Origin: Arthrobacter rhombi
Lineage (GTDB): Bacteria > Actinomycetota > Actinomycetes > Actinomycetales > Micrococcaceae
Assembly (NCBI RefSeq): GCF_900163545.1
Contig: NZ_FUHW01000022.1
Coordinates: 1 to 64,000, forward strand
Length of the DNA: 64,000 nucleotides
Direction: 5' to 3'
Below the pieces are notes generated by a model. That model saw nothing but the letters and a program-made list of their open reading frames with translations, was not told where the DNA came from and ran no database searches. This document shows positions 34,654 to 43,986 of the stretch, one piece after another (positions within the stretch are counted from its first letter, which is position 1; each line of letters opens with the position of its first letter). The position numbers were made by a program, and so were the translations under genes.

Positions 34654-34950
34654 CTAGGCGGTGGGCAGACCGGCGCCCTGCCAGGCGGACATGCCGCCGG
34701 CCATGGTGTCCGCCGTGTAGCCGGCGGCGTTGAGCGCGTCGGCCACGTGGGCGCTACGGTTTCCGCTGCGGCAGACCACGATGACGGGGCGGTTGGCATC
34801 AAGCTCCCCCACGCGTTCGTTCAGTTGTCCCATCGGGATATGCACCGCGCCGGGGATCATCCCGTCGACTAATTCGAAGTCCTCACGGACATCGAGGACC
34901 TGTTCGGTCCTGCGGCGTTGGTCGGTTTCGGTGATCGTGGTTTCAGGCAT
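34654..34950 (-). CDS. Single-domain rhodanese sulfurtransferase
   Basis: A 98-residue rhodanese with the active-site loop VVCRSGNRSAH (Cys60) and the N-terminal LDVREDFELVDG. It transfers sulfane sulfur to thiols or cyanide. It lies between TauE and the rhodanese-DUF2892 gene, with short gaps, and is part of the CstR-controlled operon. Confidence 0.93.
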   Translation of the reverse strand: MPETTITETDQRRRTEQVLDVREDFELVDGMIPGAVHIPMGQLNERVGELDANRPVIVVCRSGNRSAHVADALNAAGYTADTMAGGMSAWQGAGLPTA

Positions 34951-34980
34951 GGTTTCTCCAATGGCTTCGGGGGTCTGGGA

Positions 34981-35574
34981 TCAGCTGTTCGAACGCGGGA
35001 TCTGGCCGATGACCGCACGCGGCGCCGGGCAGGTGGCACCCTGGTTCCACGGCATCTTGGACAGCGCCTGGCCCATGGCGCAGGTGTTGGTCGCCGCCGA
35101 GACGGTCAGCCCGGTGCCGATCATCCCGGAAAGCAGGCGGAGCTTGGGTGACAGGAATTTTCCGGCCAGAAGTCCGGCGACCACCAAGGATCCGGCCACC
35201 AGGCGTACCTGACGCTCCAGGTCCCAGCGCTGGACTCCGCGCACGACGTCCCCACCGGCAGCGGCAAAGGCCGCCACGCCGCCATCGAGCACCTGGGCGT
35301 GGTCGACACCGACACCGTCGAGGCGAGTGCGTGCTTGATCGGCACGGACTCCCGATTGGCAGACCAGCACCACGCGGCCATCGAGGCGTTCGGCCAGTTC
35401 GGCGGTGTGCTCGGAAAGCAACGGAAGCGGCACGTTGTACGAGCCACGAATGTGCATGGTCTCGAATTCGGCGGCGGAGCGGACGTCGATGATCTTCACG
35501 TTCTGCTGGTCGTCGATCCAGCTGCGGACCGTCTGTGCGTCGAGGTCGGTGACGGCGGGTGTTGCAAGAGACAC
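34981..35574 (-). CDS. Rhodanese fused to a DUF2892 membrane domain
   Basis: A 197-residue protein. Residues 1-110 form a rhodanese domain with Cys72 in VLVCQSGVRADQ; residues 120-185 form the DUF2892 (YgaP-like) domain with two membrane helices (LVAGSLVVAGLLAG and SGMIGTGLTVSAATNTCAM). YgaP is the known membrane-bound rhodanese; this is its counterpart. First gene of the operon, divergent from the CstR-like repressor. Confidence 0.93.
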   Translation of the reverse strand: MSLATPAVTDLDAQTVRSWIDDQQNVKIIDVRSAAEFETMHIRGSYNVPLPLLSEHTAELAERLDGRVVLVCQSGVRADQARTRLDGVGVDHAQVLDGGVAAFAAAGGDVVRGVQRWDLERQVRLVAGSLVVAGLLAGKFLSPKLRLLSGMIGTGLTVSAATNTCAMGQALSKMPWNQGATCPAPRAVIGQIPRSNS

Positions 35575-35620
35575 GTCTACTTCTTCCTATCGGTTCAGTG
35601 GTTCCCCAGCAGTCTCACAC

Positions 35621-35949
<329 letters not shown>

Positions 35950-35983
35950 CCGAAGAATCAGACACCGAACCGAAGAGAAGCCC

Positions 35984-36181
35984 ATGTGCCGAGCCGTGAA
36001 ATGCCGCAAATGCCAGAAAACGACGTGGGCCGGATGCGGACAGCATGTCCGGCAGGTCATGGCGAATGTGCCCCGCGCCGACCGCTGCTCCTGTGATCCG
36101 AATGCCCCCAAGGAATCCTCGACCTCCGGCGGCTGGCTCTCACGCCTGTTCAAGCGCACGCCGAACAACACCTGGAGCTAG
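35984..36181 (+). CDS. Small cysteine-rich protein (MCRAVKCRKC family)
   Basis: A 65-residue protein with six cysteines and one well-placed histidine in the first 37 residues (MCRAVKCRKCQKTTWAGCGQ, then H21, C35 and C37), a probable zinc- or metal-binding knuckle, followed by a Ser/Lys-rich tail. Similar short proteins occur in many Actinobacteria, without known function. It lies 34 bp downstream of the CstR-like repressor and is probably in its transcript, which links it to sulfur stress; its thiols might also be persulfide targets. Confidence 0.75.
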   Translation: MCRAVKCRKCQKTTWAGCGQHVRQVMANVPRADRCSCDPNAPKESSTSGGWLSRLFKRTPNNTWS

Positions 36182-36218
36182 GCTGGGGTTCAACCACCCG
36201 CTCTCGAGGAGTCAACAG

Positions 36219-36407
36219 ATGGACCACGACGAACCCTCCACGGCCCGTCCGGCCGATAGCGCCCCGCTGCTCGGCGGAAACCCGAGCGCACCGGGCCTGC
36301 GGGAATCCTATGACCCGCAGGCCGGTCCCAGGAACCCGTGGCCGGCGATCATCGGCATGATCACCACGCTCTCCGTCATCGTGATCGTGCTGTTCATGGT
36401 GCTGTAG
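36219..36407 (+). CDS. Small single-pass membrane protein
   Basis: A 62-residue protein with a polar, Pro-rich N-terminus and one C-terminal helix (IIGMITTLSVIVIVLFMVL), so tail-anchored. CGAGGAG lies before the ATG. Function unknown. It follows the Cys-rich gene by 37 bp, and its stop abuts the convergent LacI gene. Confidence 0.6.
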   Translation: MDHDEPSTARPADSAPLLGGNPSAPGLRESYDPQAGPRNPWPAIIGMITTLSVIVIVLFMVL

Positions 36408-37451
36408 CTAGTCCACCGTGGTGGAGCCCCGCACCACCAACGAGCTGGCCAACGTCAACTCCTGGTCTTCGAGCATTTCGCCGGCCATGAGCCGGCGCAG
36501 CTGCTGCGCCGCCTGCCGGCCGAGCTCCTCGCCCGGCAGGTGCACACTGGTCAGTGACGGATTGCTCGTGCGCGAATACGGCAGGTCATCGAAGCCGGCG
36601 ACAGCCAGGTCCCCGGGAACGCGCAGCCCGCGGGCGCGGGCCTCCTGCAGGATCCCGTAGGCATGGGTATCGGTCGCGCAGGCCACAGCGGTGACCCCTG
36701 CCTGCTGCCAGGCAGGCCAGACGGAGGCGAATTCGGAGGCGACCACACCGACGTCGATGGTGGTCGCCAAGCACGCGGCGTCCGGGACCTCCAGACCCAA
36801 GGCATCTGCGGCGGCCAGGAAGGCCGCGCGGCGCAGCTCAAAGGTCGCCGTGCCGGTGATGCCGTCGACATAGGCGACCTTCCGGTGGCCGGCTGCGGCC
36901 AGATGCCCTGCCAGTTCCCGGGCGCCGTGGGCGACATCCAGGTTCACCGCGGCGAACCGCTCCCCCAGGCCCGGAGCGTCGAGCAGCACCAGCGGGTCCG
37001 GAGCCGACAGCTCCTCCAGGAACGCCTCGTCCGGGGCATCGACCAACAATCCGGCAGGTCGCAGGGACAGCAGCCTGCGGGTATCGGCGGCGCTGGGCAA
37101 CGTACCTGCGTCCGTGACCGAGAGCAGCAGCTGGTAGTCCTGCCCCAGCGCCGTGCGCACTCCAGCGATCACGTTGGCGAAGAAGGGGTTGGAGATATCG
37201 GGGGCCACCATGATCACGGTCGAGCTGACTCCGCGGGACAGCGAGCTGCCGATGCCATCGACCACGTAGCCCAGCTCGTGGATGGCCTGCAACACGCGGG
37301 CCTCGTTGACCGCCGAGACCCGTCCACGTGATTTGCCGTTGGCGACCAGAGACACCGTGGCGGTGGAGACCTGCGCCCGATCAGCGACCATCGCCGCGGT
37401 GGCCCGCCGCCTGCCGGGCGCGCCGGGAAGTGGGGCATCGGCGGATTCCAT
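36408..37451 (-). CDS. LacI-family repressor of the nucleoside operon
   Basis: A 347-residue regulator with the N-terminal HTH and hinge (AMVADRAQVSTATVSLVANG) and a periplasmic-binding-like effector domain (DISNPFFANVIAGV; VAGFDDLPYSRTSNPSLTSV). It is divergent from the nucleoside hydrolase/MFS/ribokinase operon. The gap contains overlapping LacI-type operators, so it very likely represses that operon and possibly itself, with a nucleoside or ribose as the inducer. Confidence 0.92.
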   Translation of the reverse strand: MESADAPLPGAPGRRRATAAMVADRAQVSTATVSLVANGKSRGRVSAVNEARVLQAIHELGYVVDGIGSSLSRGVSSTVIMVAPDISNPFFANVIAGVRTALGQDYQLLLSVTDAGTLPSAADTRRLLSLRPAGLLVDAPDEAFLEELSAPDPLVLLDAPGLGERFAAVNLDVAHGARELAGHLAAAGHRKVAYVDGITGTATFELRRAAFLAAADALGLEVPDAACLATTIDVGVVASEFASVWPAWQQAGVTAVACATDTHAYGILQEARARGLRVPGDLAVAGFDDLPYSRTSNPSLTSVHLPGEELGRQAAQQLRRLMAGEMLEDQELTLASSLVVRGSTTVD

Positions 37452-37525
37452 GGCCCCATCCTACCGAGCCGGCAGCCCGGCAGGGCCACCAGCTCGAGCG
37501 TCTCGGGCCGCCGTCGCACCGTTTG

Positions 37526-37557
37526 ACGTTAAGCGTTTGACGTTAAGCGTTTGACGT
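37526..37557. promoter_or_regulatory. Two overlapping LacI-type operators in a triple direct repeat
   Basis: The unit GTTTGACGTTAAGC occurs twice in tandem from 37521, followed by a partial third copy GTTTGACGT. This produces two imperfect palindromes ACGTTAAGC/GTTTGACGT with a central CG (37526-37543 and 37540-37557), each matching at seven of nine positions, as in LacI-family sites. Confidence 0.65.
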
Positions 37558-37640
37558 ACCGGGGTTGGCAGTGGAAAACTGCCCCTGAAGACCCCTGACG
37601 CCTGGCTCCTACCGGGCACCCCAATGACGTGGAGAAAAAA

Positions 37641-38642
37641 ATGGGCGCAGATGCCCCCGCCGGACCCCGCAAGATCATCCTGGACTGCGACCCCGGTCAC
37701 GACGACGCCGTGGCCATCCTGCTGGCCCATGGCAACCCCGATATCGAACTGCTGGCGGTCACCACCGTCGTGGGCAACCAGACCCTGGCCAAGGTCACCC
37801 AGAACGCCTTGTCCGTGGGCACCATCGCCGGCATGACAGGCATCCCCTTCGCCGCCGGCTGCGATCGTCCGCTGGTTCGACAGGTCGAAACCGCCGGCGA
37901 CATCCACGGGGAGACCGGCATGGACGGCCCCACCCAGCCCGAACCGGCCATCGAACTGGATCGGCGTCACGCCGTGGATCTGATCATCGAGACGATCATG
38001 GCCCACGCGCCGGGGACGATCACCCTGGTCCCCACCGGCGGTTTGACCAACATCGCCATGGCCGCCCGCAAGGAACCACGCATCGTTGAACGGGTGCGCG
38101 AAGTGGTGCTGATGGGTGGCGGCTACCACGCCGGGAACTGGAGCGCCGTGGCCGAATTCAACATCATCATCGACCCCGAGGCCGCCCATATCGTCTTCAA
38201 CGAGGACTGGCCGGTAGTCATGGTCGGTCTGGACCTGACCCACCAGGCACTGGCCACCGACGAGGTCGTCGCCCGGATCGAGTCGATCGGCACGGGACCG
38301 GCGAAGTTCGTGCGCGAATTGATGGACTTCTTCGCACAGGCCTACCAAGACCACCAGGGTTTCGATTTTCCCCCGGTCCACGATCCCTGCGCCGTCGCCT
38401 ACGTCATCGACCCGACCATCGTCTCCACCGTGAAGGTCCCCGTGAACATAGAACTCCGAGGAACCCTGACCCTGGGCATGACGGTCGCCGACTTCAGGGC
38501 CCCGGCGCCACCTGACTGCAACACCTCGGTCGCCGTGGACCTGGACCACGGGCGCTTCTGGGATCTGGTCACCGACGCCCTCGAACGCATTGGCGACGTG
38601 GATCTGGCCTCCACCGCACCGATGACGGCGACTGCCCGATGA
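37641..38642 (+). CDS. Nucleoside hydrolase
   Basis: A 333-residue enzyme that splits ribonucleosides into base and ribose. The calcium-binding DxDxxxDD motif is at residues 15-22 (LDCDPGHDDA), with NIIIDPEAAHIVF and VHDPCAVAYV further on, as in the IunH/Rih family. I chose the ATG at 37641 over the upstream GTG at 37629 because GGAG lies within the latter's codons. First gene of the LacI-controlled operon; its stop overlaps the MFS start. Confidence 0.95.
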   Translation: MGADAPAGPRKIILDCDPGHDDAVAILLAHGNPDIELLAVTTVVGNQTLAKVTQNALSVGTIAGMTGIPFAAGCDRPLVRQVETAGDIHGETGMDGPTQPEPAIELDRRHAVDLIIETIMAHAPGTITLVPTGGLTNIAMAARKEPRIVERVREVVLMGGGYHAGNWSAVAEFNIIIDPEAAHIVFNEDWPVVMVGLDLTHQALATDEVVARIESIGTGPAKFVRELMDFFAQAYQDHQGFDFPPVHDPCAVAYVIDPTIVSTVKVPVNIELRGTLTLGMTVADFRAPAPPDCNTSVAVDLDHGRFWDLVTDALERIGDVDLASTAPMTATAR

Positions 38643-40066
38643 GCGCGACCAGCACCCGTCCGGCGGCATCCTCCACCGGCGGGGCCACCGCTCTCATGGT
38701 CGCCCTGCTGGCCGCCTGCGTGGCCTTCCAACTCAACGCCTCCATGCTCAGCCCCGCATTGGTGACCATCGGGCAGGAGCTTGACACCGACCAGGCCGCC
38801 GTCGGACTCTCGCAGACCTGGTTTTTCACCACCGCTGCACTCTTCTCGCTGTTCCTTCCCCGGCTCAGCGACATCATCGGACGCCGCCGGGTGTTGGTGG
38901 GGATGCTGTTGCTGACCGCCGTCGGCTCCACGGTCGCCGCGTTGGCACCGAATATCGGCTGGCTGTTCGCCGGACGCATCATCCAGGGCGTCAGCGGCCC
39001 CACCGTCCCGCTCTGCCTGCTCATGCTCCGCTCGGCCGTGACCGACCAGCGCCGCTATGGCACCTTGATGGGTCTCATCCTCGCCGTCAACGGCGGCATC
39101 GCCGGCGTCGACTCCTTCCTGGGCGGGTATCTGGCGGAGAACCACGGGTTCCGCAGCATCTTCTGGTTCATGGTCGTCATCTCCGTCGTCGCAGCTGCCT
39201 GCGTCGCCTGGAAGTCCCCCGAATCGACGCCACAGGCCGGGACACGCATGGATTGGCGCGGCGTGTTGTTCATCGTCGTCGCCGTCGGCGCGCTGCTGAC
39301 CGCCCTGAATGAGGGCGCCGAACTGGTGGCCGCCTTCTCGGCTTCCGGGCTGCTGGTGTCGCTGCTCCTGTTGGCGGTGGCCGTCGCCGCCTTTGCTGCG
39401 TTCTGGGCCACTGAGAAGGCCTCCACGGAGCCAATGGTGCAGATCGTCCATCTGCGCCAACGCTCCACCTGGGCCCCGCTGCTGACCACGGTACTGACCA
39501 TCACCGGAGTCTTCGCCGTCATCAACGGGATTGTTCCCGCTTACGTACAGGCCACGGGTCAGGGATTCGACCTCGGACCCACGGCCACGGCCCTGCTGAT
39601 CCTCACCCCGTACGCCCTGCTGGGCTGGATCGTCGGGCCATTCGCCGGCCGGCTGGCCCCGGTCCTCGGCTACAACAAGGTGTTGCGGCTCGGCCTGGTC
39701 GGCAGCATCGCCGCCCTGCTGGTGATCCTGCTGTTCGGTCTGGGCAGCCTGCCCTTGATGATCACCGGCACCGCCCTGCTGGGCATCGCCTATGCCGGCA
39801 CTGCGAACATCATGCTCAACGGGTTGGGCATCGTCCTGTCCCCGGTCGGCAACCCCGGCTTCCTGCCGGGTATGACTGCCGGCGCGTTCAACCTCGGCGC
39901 CGGGCTCAGTTTCCTCGTGCTGCCTGCCGTGTTCGTGTCAACGACCGGGCCGGATGGGCAGGGCTCCTACGCAGCGGTCATCATCACCGGCCTCGTCATC
40001 ACCGCGGCCGCCCTATTCGCCTCGTTGCTCATCCCCAAACCCGTCGACGCGGAGGTCACCGCATGA
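38639..40066 (+). CDS. MFS transporter, probably nucleoside uptake
   Basis: A 475-residue carrier with about 14 membrane segments, similar in layout to the DHA2 group (LPRLSDIIGRRRVLVGM in loop 2-3; GRIIQGVSGPTVPLCLLML). The position between nucleoside hydrolase and ribokinase, overlapping both by four bases, suggests nucleoside or ribose uptake, although this MFS group is better known for drug export. The substrate is inferred from context. Confidence 0.88.
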   Translation: MSATSTRPAASSTGGATALMVALLAACVAFQLNASMLSPALVTIGQELDTDQAAVGLSQTWFFTTAALFSLFLPRLSDIIGRRRVLVGMLLLTAVGSTVAALAPNIGWLFAGRIIQGVSGPTVPLCLLMLRSAVTDQRRYGTLMGLILAVNGGIAGVDSFLGGYLAENHGFRSIFWFMVVISVVAAACVAWKSPESTPQAGTRMDWRGVLFIVVAVGALLTALNEGAELVAAFSASGLLVSLLLLAVAVAAFAAFWATEKASTEPMVQIVHLRQRSTWAPLLTTVLTITGVFAVINGIVPAYVQATGQGFDLGPTATALLILTPYALLGWIVGPFAGRLAPVLGYNKVLRLGLVGSIAALLVILLFGLGSLPLMITGTALLGIAYAGTANIMLNGLGIVLSPVGNPGFLPGMTAGAFNLGAGLSFLVLPAVFVSTTGPDGQGSYAAVIITGLVITAAALFASLLIPKPVDAEVTA

Positions 40067-41031
40067 ACACCCCCAGCCACACCACCGAAGACCGGGGCCG
40101 CGTCGTAGTCGTCGGTTCCCTGAACGCCGATCTCACCATTTACACCCAACGCCTCCCCACCCCGGGCGAGACCCTGCATGGCGAAGGGTTCACCGTGAAC
40201 CCCGGGGGCAAAAGTGCCAACCAGGCGGTCGCCGCCGGCCGACTCGGCGCCGACGTGACTCTTCTGGGTGCCGTCGGCGATGACCCGCACGGCACCATGC
40301 TGCTCGATTCCTGTTCCGCCGCAGGCGTCCGCACCGAGGCGGTACAGCGCGTGGCAGGGGTGGAAACCGGCGTCGCCGTGGTGACCGTGGACGCTGCGGG
40401 CGAGAACAGCATCGTCATTTCAGCAGGAGCCAACGGAACCGTCTCGGAGGACACGATCACCCAGGCCTCCGGGCTGTTCACCGGTGCCTCCGTGGTGTGC
40501 CTGTGTCTGGAAGTTGCTCCGGAGGCAGTCATGGCTGCGGCGCGTGCCGGGAACGACGCCGGTGCCACCGTGGTCCTGAATCTCTCCCCCTATGCCCCGA
40601 TCACCCGGGAGTTGGCGGAGCTGACGTCGGTGTTGCTGGTCAACACGCACGAGGCTTCCCAGTTCTTGGACGGCACGGGCATCCCCGCGGCCGACGCCGC
40701 CGATGAAGCCTGGGAGCCGGTGCTCGGACGTTTCACCGACCGCGGGTTGAACCGCGTGGTCGTCACCCTGGGCGCCCACGGTTCGGTGGTGCTCGATGCC
40801 CACCCAGGCGCCGGAGCCCGCATCACCAGGGTCGCCCCCACCCGGGTGCACGCTGTGGACACCACCGGGACCGGCGACGCCTTCACCGGTGCCCTGGCGA
40901 CCCGGTTGGCCGCAGGAGACCCCCTGTCCGACGCCGCCTCCTTCGCCTCGGTGGCCGCGGCCTTGGCTGCCACGAAGAAGGGTACGCAGGCCGCCTACCC
41001 CGACGACGCAGCGGTCACCGCGGCACGCTAG
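40063..41031 (+). CDS. rbsK: Ribokinase
   Basis: A 322-residue PfkB-family sugar kinase. The N-terminal GSLNADLTIYTQRLPTPGET and NPGGKSANQAVAAGRLGADV, and the C-terminal DTTGTGDAFTGALATRL with the catalytic Asp and anion hole, are typical of ribokinase. It phosphorylates the ribose released by the nucleoside hydrolase to ribose-5-phosphate. Last coupled gene of the operon. Confidence 0.93.
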   Translation: MNTPSHTTEDRGRVVVVGSLNADLTIYTQRLPTPGETLHGEGFTVNPGGKSANQAVAAGRLGADVTLLGAVGDDPHGTMLLDSCSAAGVRTEAVQRVAGVETGVAVVTVDAAGENSIVISAGANGTVSEDTITQASGLFTGASVVCLCLEVAPEAVMAAARAGNDAGATVVLNLSPYAPITRELAELTSVLLVNTHEASQFLDGTGIPAADAADEAWEPVLGRFTDRGLNRVVVTLGAHGSVVLDAHPGAGARITRVAPTRVHAVDTTGTGDAFTGALATRLAAGDPLSDAASFASVAAALAATKKGTQAAYPDDAAVTAAR

Positions 41032-41064
41032 GTTCCGCGGAGACCACTGTGGTGGGATGGTTGC

Positions 41065-41928
41065 ATGAAACTTGCCACCCTTCGCACACCCGGCACCGGG
41101 TCCACCTTCGCCGCAGTGATCCACGGTGAGACGGCCCACGAACTGTCGGGCTTTTCCGACGTGGGGGCCTTCTTGGCCGCCGATGAACAAACCCGCGCCG
41201 AAGCTGTGGCGGCCGCCGATCCCACGGCTTCCCTGCGGGCCCCCTCCGCCGGGATACCGGTAGCCGACGCCGATTTCGCGACGTTGCTCAGCTCCCCGGA
41301 GAAGGTCTTCTGCATCGGGCTGAACTACCGCAACCACATCCTAGAAACCGGGCAACAGCTCCCCGAATATCCGACGGTGTTCACGAAGTTCGCCCGCTCG
41401 CTCACCGGGCCGATGGACCCCATCGACGTGCCGCCGGAGGACCACCGCCTCGATTGGGAAGGTGAACTGGCCATCGTCATCGGCAGGGCAGGCCGCCGGA
41501 TCCCCGAGGCCGATGCCGCCGGGCATATTGCCGGCTATACGGTCGCCAATGACGTATCGATGCGCGGCTGGCAAGGGCGGACCACCGAATGGCTGGCCGG
41601 TAAATGCTGGGAGGCCTCCACCCCGGTGGGCCCGTATCTGGTCAGCGCCGAAGAATTTCCCGACGCGGCCCGCATCAGCACCCGAGTCAACGGCGAGACC
41701 GTCCAGGAGGATTCGACAGCAGATTTGGTGTTCGGCCCGGCTCGACTGGTCGCCTACCTCTCCACCATGGTCACCCTGGTCCCCGGCGACCTCATCCTCA
41801 CCGGGACTCCGGCGGGGGTGGCCTTGGGACGGCGCAACGAGCAGGGACGCCACCCCTGGCTCACCTCCGGGGATGTGCTGGAAACAGGGATCGACGGCCT
41901 CGGAACTCAGCGCAACCGGATCCGATAG
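41065..41928 (+). CDS. Fumarylacetoacetate hydrolase family protein
   Basis: A 287-residue FAH-fold enzyme. The metal-binding and catalytic elements are FCIGLNYRNHILETG, LDWEGELAIVIGRAGR and MRGWQGRTTEWLAGKCWEAS, ending with ILTGTPAGVALGRR. Relatives include acylpyruvases, 2-hydroxyhepta-2,4-diene-1,7-dioate isomerases and oxaloacetate decarboxylases; the substrate here is not clear. It starts 33 bp after ribokinase and may be read from the same transcript. Confidence 0.92.
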   Translation: MKLATLRTPGTGSTFAAVIHGETAHELSGFSDVGAFLAADEQTRAEAVAAADPTASLRAPSAGIPVADADFATLLSSPEKVFCIGLNYRNHILETGQQLPEYPTVFTKFARSLTGPMDPIDVPPEDHRLDWEGELAIVIGRAGRRIPEADAAGHIAGYTVANDVSMRGWQGRTTEWLAGKCWEASTPVGPYLVSAEEFPDAARISTRVNGETVQEDSTADLVFGPARLVAYLSTMVTLVPGDLILTGTPAGVALGRRNEQGRHPWLTSGDVLETGIDGLGTQRNRIR

Positions 41929-41947
41929 AAGGTTCCGGAACCCGCGC

Positions 41948-42625
41948 TCAGCCCGCCTCGGTGAAAGACAGGCAGTACAGCAGGTTCGACACCGTGCTGC
42001 GATCCGCTGCCTCCGGATCCGCTGCGGCGATCGCCTCAAGAAGTTCCTCATGACCTGCCGCCCGGCAACCGTCGAAACCGCGGTAGAGGCGCTGGGCTAG
42101 CTTGCTGCCATGGAAGACGTCACCGAAACTGGCATACAGCTCGGCCAATAAGGCATTTCCCGAGGCGCGGGCCACCCCCAGATGGAAGTTCCAGTCGGCG
42201 TCGATCCACCCCTCGATATCCTCGACCTCCCACGCTCGACGGCGTTCGGCCAGAATTGCCCGCAGCTGCTCCAGCTCGGCTTCACCGGCGACGCCCGCTG
42301 CCAGCCGGGCCGCTTGGGCGTCCAGGGCGAACCTGACCTGCATGACGTCCTGGTCGGAATGACGTTGGTAGGCCTGCCCGATGGCGCCTTCGATCTCGCT
42401 GCGAGTGCGCACATAGGTTCCGTCCCCGCGACGGACTTGAAGCATGCCGGCATGCGATAGGGCCTTGATGGCTTCACGCAGCGTGCCCCGCGAGACGGCA
42501 AATCGTTCGATCAGCGCCGGCTCGGCGGGGATCCGTGCACCGACCGGCCACTCGCCCGAGCTGATGGCCCGGCGCAGGGCATCGGTGACTTGTTGGACCA
42601 AGGGGGTCCGCGGCGGGATGTTCAT
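41948..42625 (-). CDS. GntR-family (FadR/FCD) transcriptional regulator
   Basis: A 225-residue regulator with a GntR winged HTH (IPAEPALIERFAVSRGTLREAIKALSHAGML) and an FCD ligand domain. Its start overlaps the stop of the CynX-like MFS gene, so it is the second gene of that unit. A 24-bp near-perfect palindrome in front of the MFS gene is the probable binding site, giving feedback control of the carrier. Confidence 0.9.
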   Translation of the reverse strand: MNIPPRTPLVQQVTDALRRAISSGEWPVGARIPAEPALIERFAVSRGTLREAIKALSHAGMLQVRRGDGTYVRTRSEIEGAIGQAYQRHSDQDVMQVRFALDAQAARLAAGVAGEAELEQLRAILAERRRAWEVEDIEGWIDADWNFHLGVARASGNALLAELYASFGDVFHGSKLAQRLYRGFDGCRAAGHEELLEAIAAADPEAADRSTVSNLLYCLSFTEAG

Positions 42626-43905
42626 GCCGGCACCTCACGCTTCCTCCTCCGGCGTGCCTGACCTGCCGGTCCTGCCGGTCTATCGGAGGTGAGAGCCCAG
42701 GCCAGCAGCAGCTGGATCACCGCGACGACGAACAACACCCACAACGGTGCGGTCCAGCCGCCGGCCAGGGTGTGGAGCAACGCCAGGCCGAAGGGTCCAG
42801 CGCTGGCCACCAGGTAACCCACGGATTGGGCCACCGTGGAGATCGCCGTGGTTTCGACAGCATTGCGGCCGCTGCGGCTAATGACGACCAGCAAGAGAGG
42901 GAAGATCGTGAGTCCGAGGCCCAACAGGACCACTGACAGGACGGAGAAACCGACGGGCAGCAGGATCAGGCAGCTCAGACCCAGCAGGATCCCGATACAG
43001 CACACCATGAAGGCCGAACGCAGCAGATGCGGGCGGGTGGCCATGGCCAACAGCACCACGGTCGCCGGGATCGTGACCAGCTGCATGAGACCCAGCATGA
43101 TTCCTGCTGCCGAGGGGTCCATGCCACGGGAGATCAGGATGACCGGCAACCAACTGATCAGCGAATAGACCAACAGTGCCTGGACGGTGAAGAACCCCGT
43201 GATCAGCAGGCCCTGGCGGGTTCGCAAGACTGCCAGCAGTGAGCCTCCGGGTTCCGCCGGAGCCACCGGCAGGGCGGCATCCTGTCGCGGCCGCGGCCGC
43301 GGCCGACCGGCGATCGCCAACGGGATGAAGACCAGGACGGAGACGGCGGCCAGAATCGACCAGGCAGCCAACCCCAGGCTCGGGGAACCCAGTTGCCGGG
43401 CCAACGGGACCCCCAGCGCCGAGGCTGCGGTGGCCCCGAGGGACATCGTGATCGTGTACGTTCCGGTCAGGGTCGATGTCCGGTGTGCATAGTGTTCGCG
43501 GATGAAGGAGGGCATCGCCACGTTGCACAACGCGATCCCGCACATTCCTGCGACGGTCCCCACCAGCAGCATGCCCACCGAGGGGATGGCACGGATCGCC
43601 AGCCCGGCAGCCAGGATGACCAACGCCAACAAAATGGTCCGCTCCACCCCGATGCGGCGGACCAACCATGCGGTCGCGGCACCGGCGAAGGCGAAGGTCA
43701 CCGTGGGGATGGAAGGGAGGATGGCCGCCACCAACGGCCCGTACCCGAGCACCGCCTGCAGGTCGTGGAACAGGGCGGCGGCACTGGTGATGCCGGCCCT
43801 CAGGTTCAAACCCACCAGCACGACGGCGACCACGCCGAGCACCGTGATCCAGCGCGTCCGGGGGATGACGGAGGGTGGTGGGGCGGTGGAAGTCGAAGAG
43901 GGCAC
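42622..43905 (-). CDS. MFS transporter, CynX/NimT family
   Basis: A 427-residue 12-segment carrier. The N-terminal VVLVGLNLRAGITSAAALFHDL and the SLGATAASALGVPLA stretch match the CynX/NimT group (cyanate and nitroimidazole-type substrates). It is coupled to the GntR gene and divergent from rraA. The substrate is unknown. Confidence 0.88.
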   Translation of the reverse strand: MPSSTSTAPPPSVIPRTRWITVLGVVAVVLVGLNLRAGITSAAALFHDLQAVLGYGPLVAAILPSIPTVTFAFAGAATAWLVRRIGVERTILLALVILAAGLAIRAIPSVGMLLVGTVAGMCGIALCNVAMPSFIREHYAHRTSTLTGTYTITMSLGATAASALGVPLARQLGSPSLGLAAWSILAAVSVLVFIPLAIAGRPRPRPRQDAALPVAPAEPGGSLLAVLRTRQGLLITGFFTVQALLVYSLISWLPVILISRGMDPSAAGIMLGLMQLVTIPATVVLLAMATRPHLLRSAFMVCCIGILLGLSCLILLPVGFSVLSVVLLGLGLTIFPLLLVVISRSGRNAVETTAISTVAQSVGYLVASAGPFGLALLHTLAGGWTAPLWVLFVVAVIQLLLAWALTSDRPAGPAGQARRRRKREVPA

Positions 43906-43908
43906 GGA

Positions 43909-43932
43909 GAAACATTAGACGTCTGATGTTTC
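43909..43932. promoter_or_regulatory. 24-bp near-perfect palindrome before the CynX-like gene
   Basis: The left arm GAAACATTAGAC and right arm GTCTGATGTTTC are reverse complements at 11 of 12 positions, centred on AGACGTCT. It begins 4 bp upstream of the CynX-like start and 55 bp before rraA. It fits a GntR/FadR dimer site. Confidence 0.7.
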
Positions 43933-43986
43933 ATGGTCCAACTATGGTGATCCACGTCTTATCGCCGTTGGAATTATGCTGGGTTC

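Noticed and set aside
42622-43905. Naming the MFS carrier as a cyanate transporter
   Set aside because: Only family-level similarity to CynX/NimT is visible, and there is no cyanase or carbonic anhydrase gene nearby.
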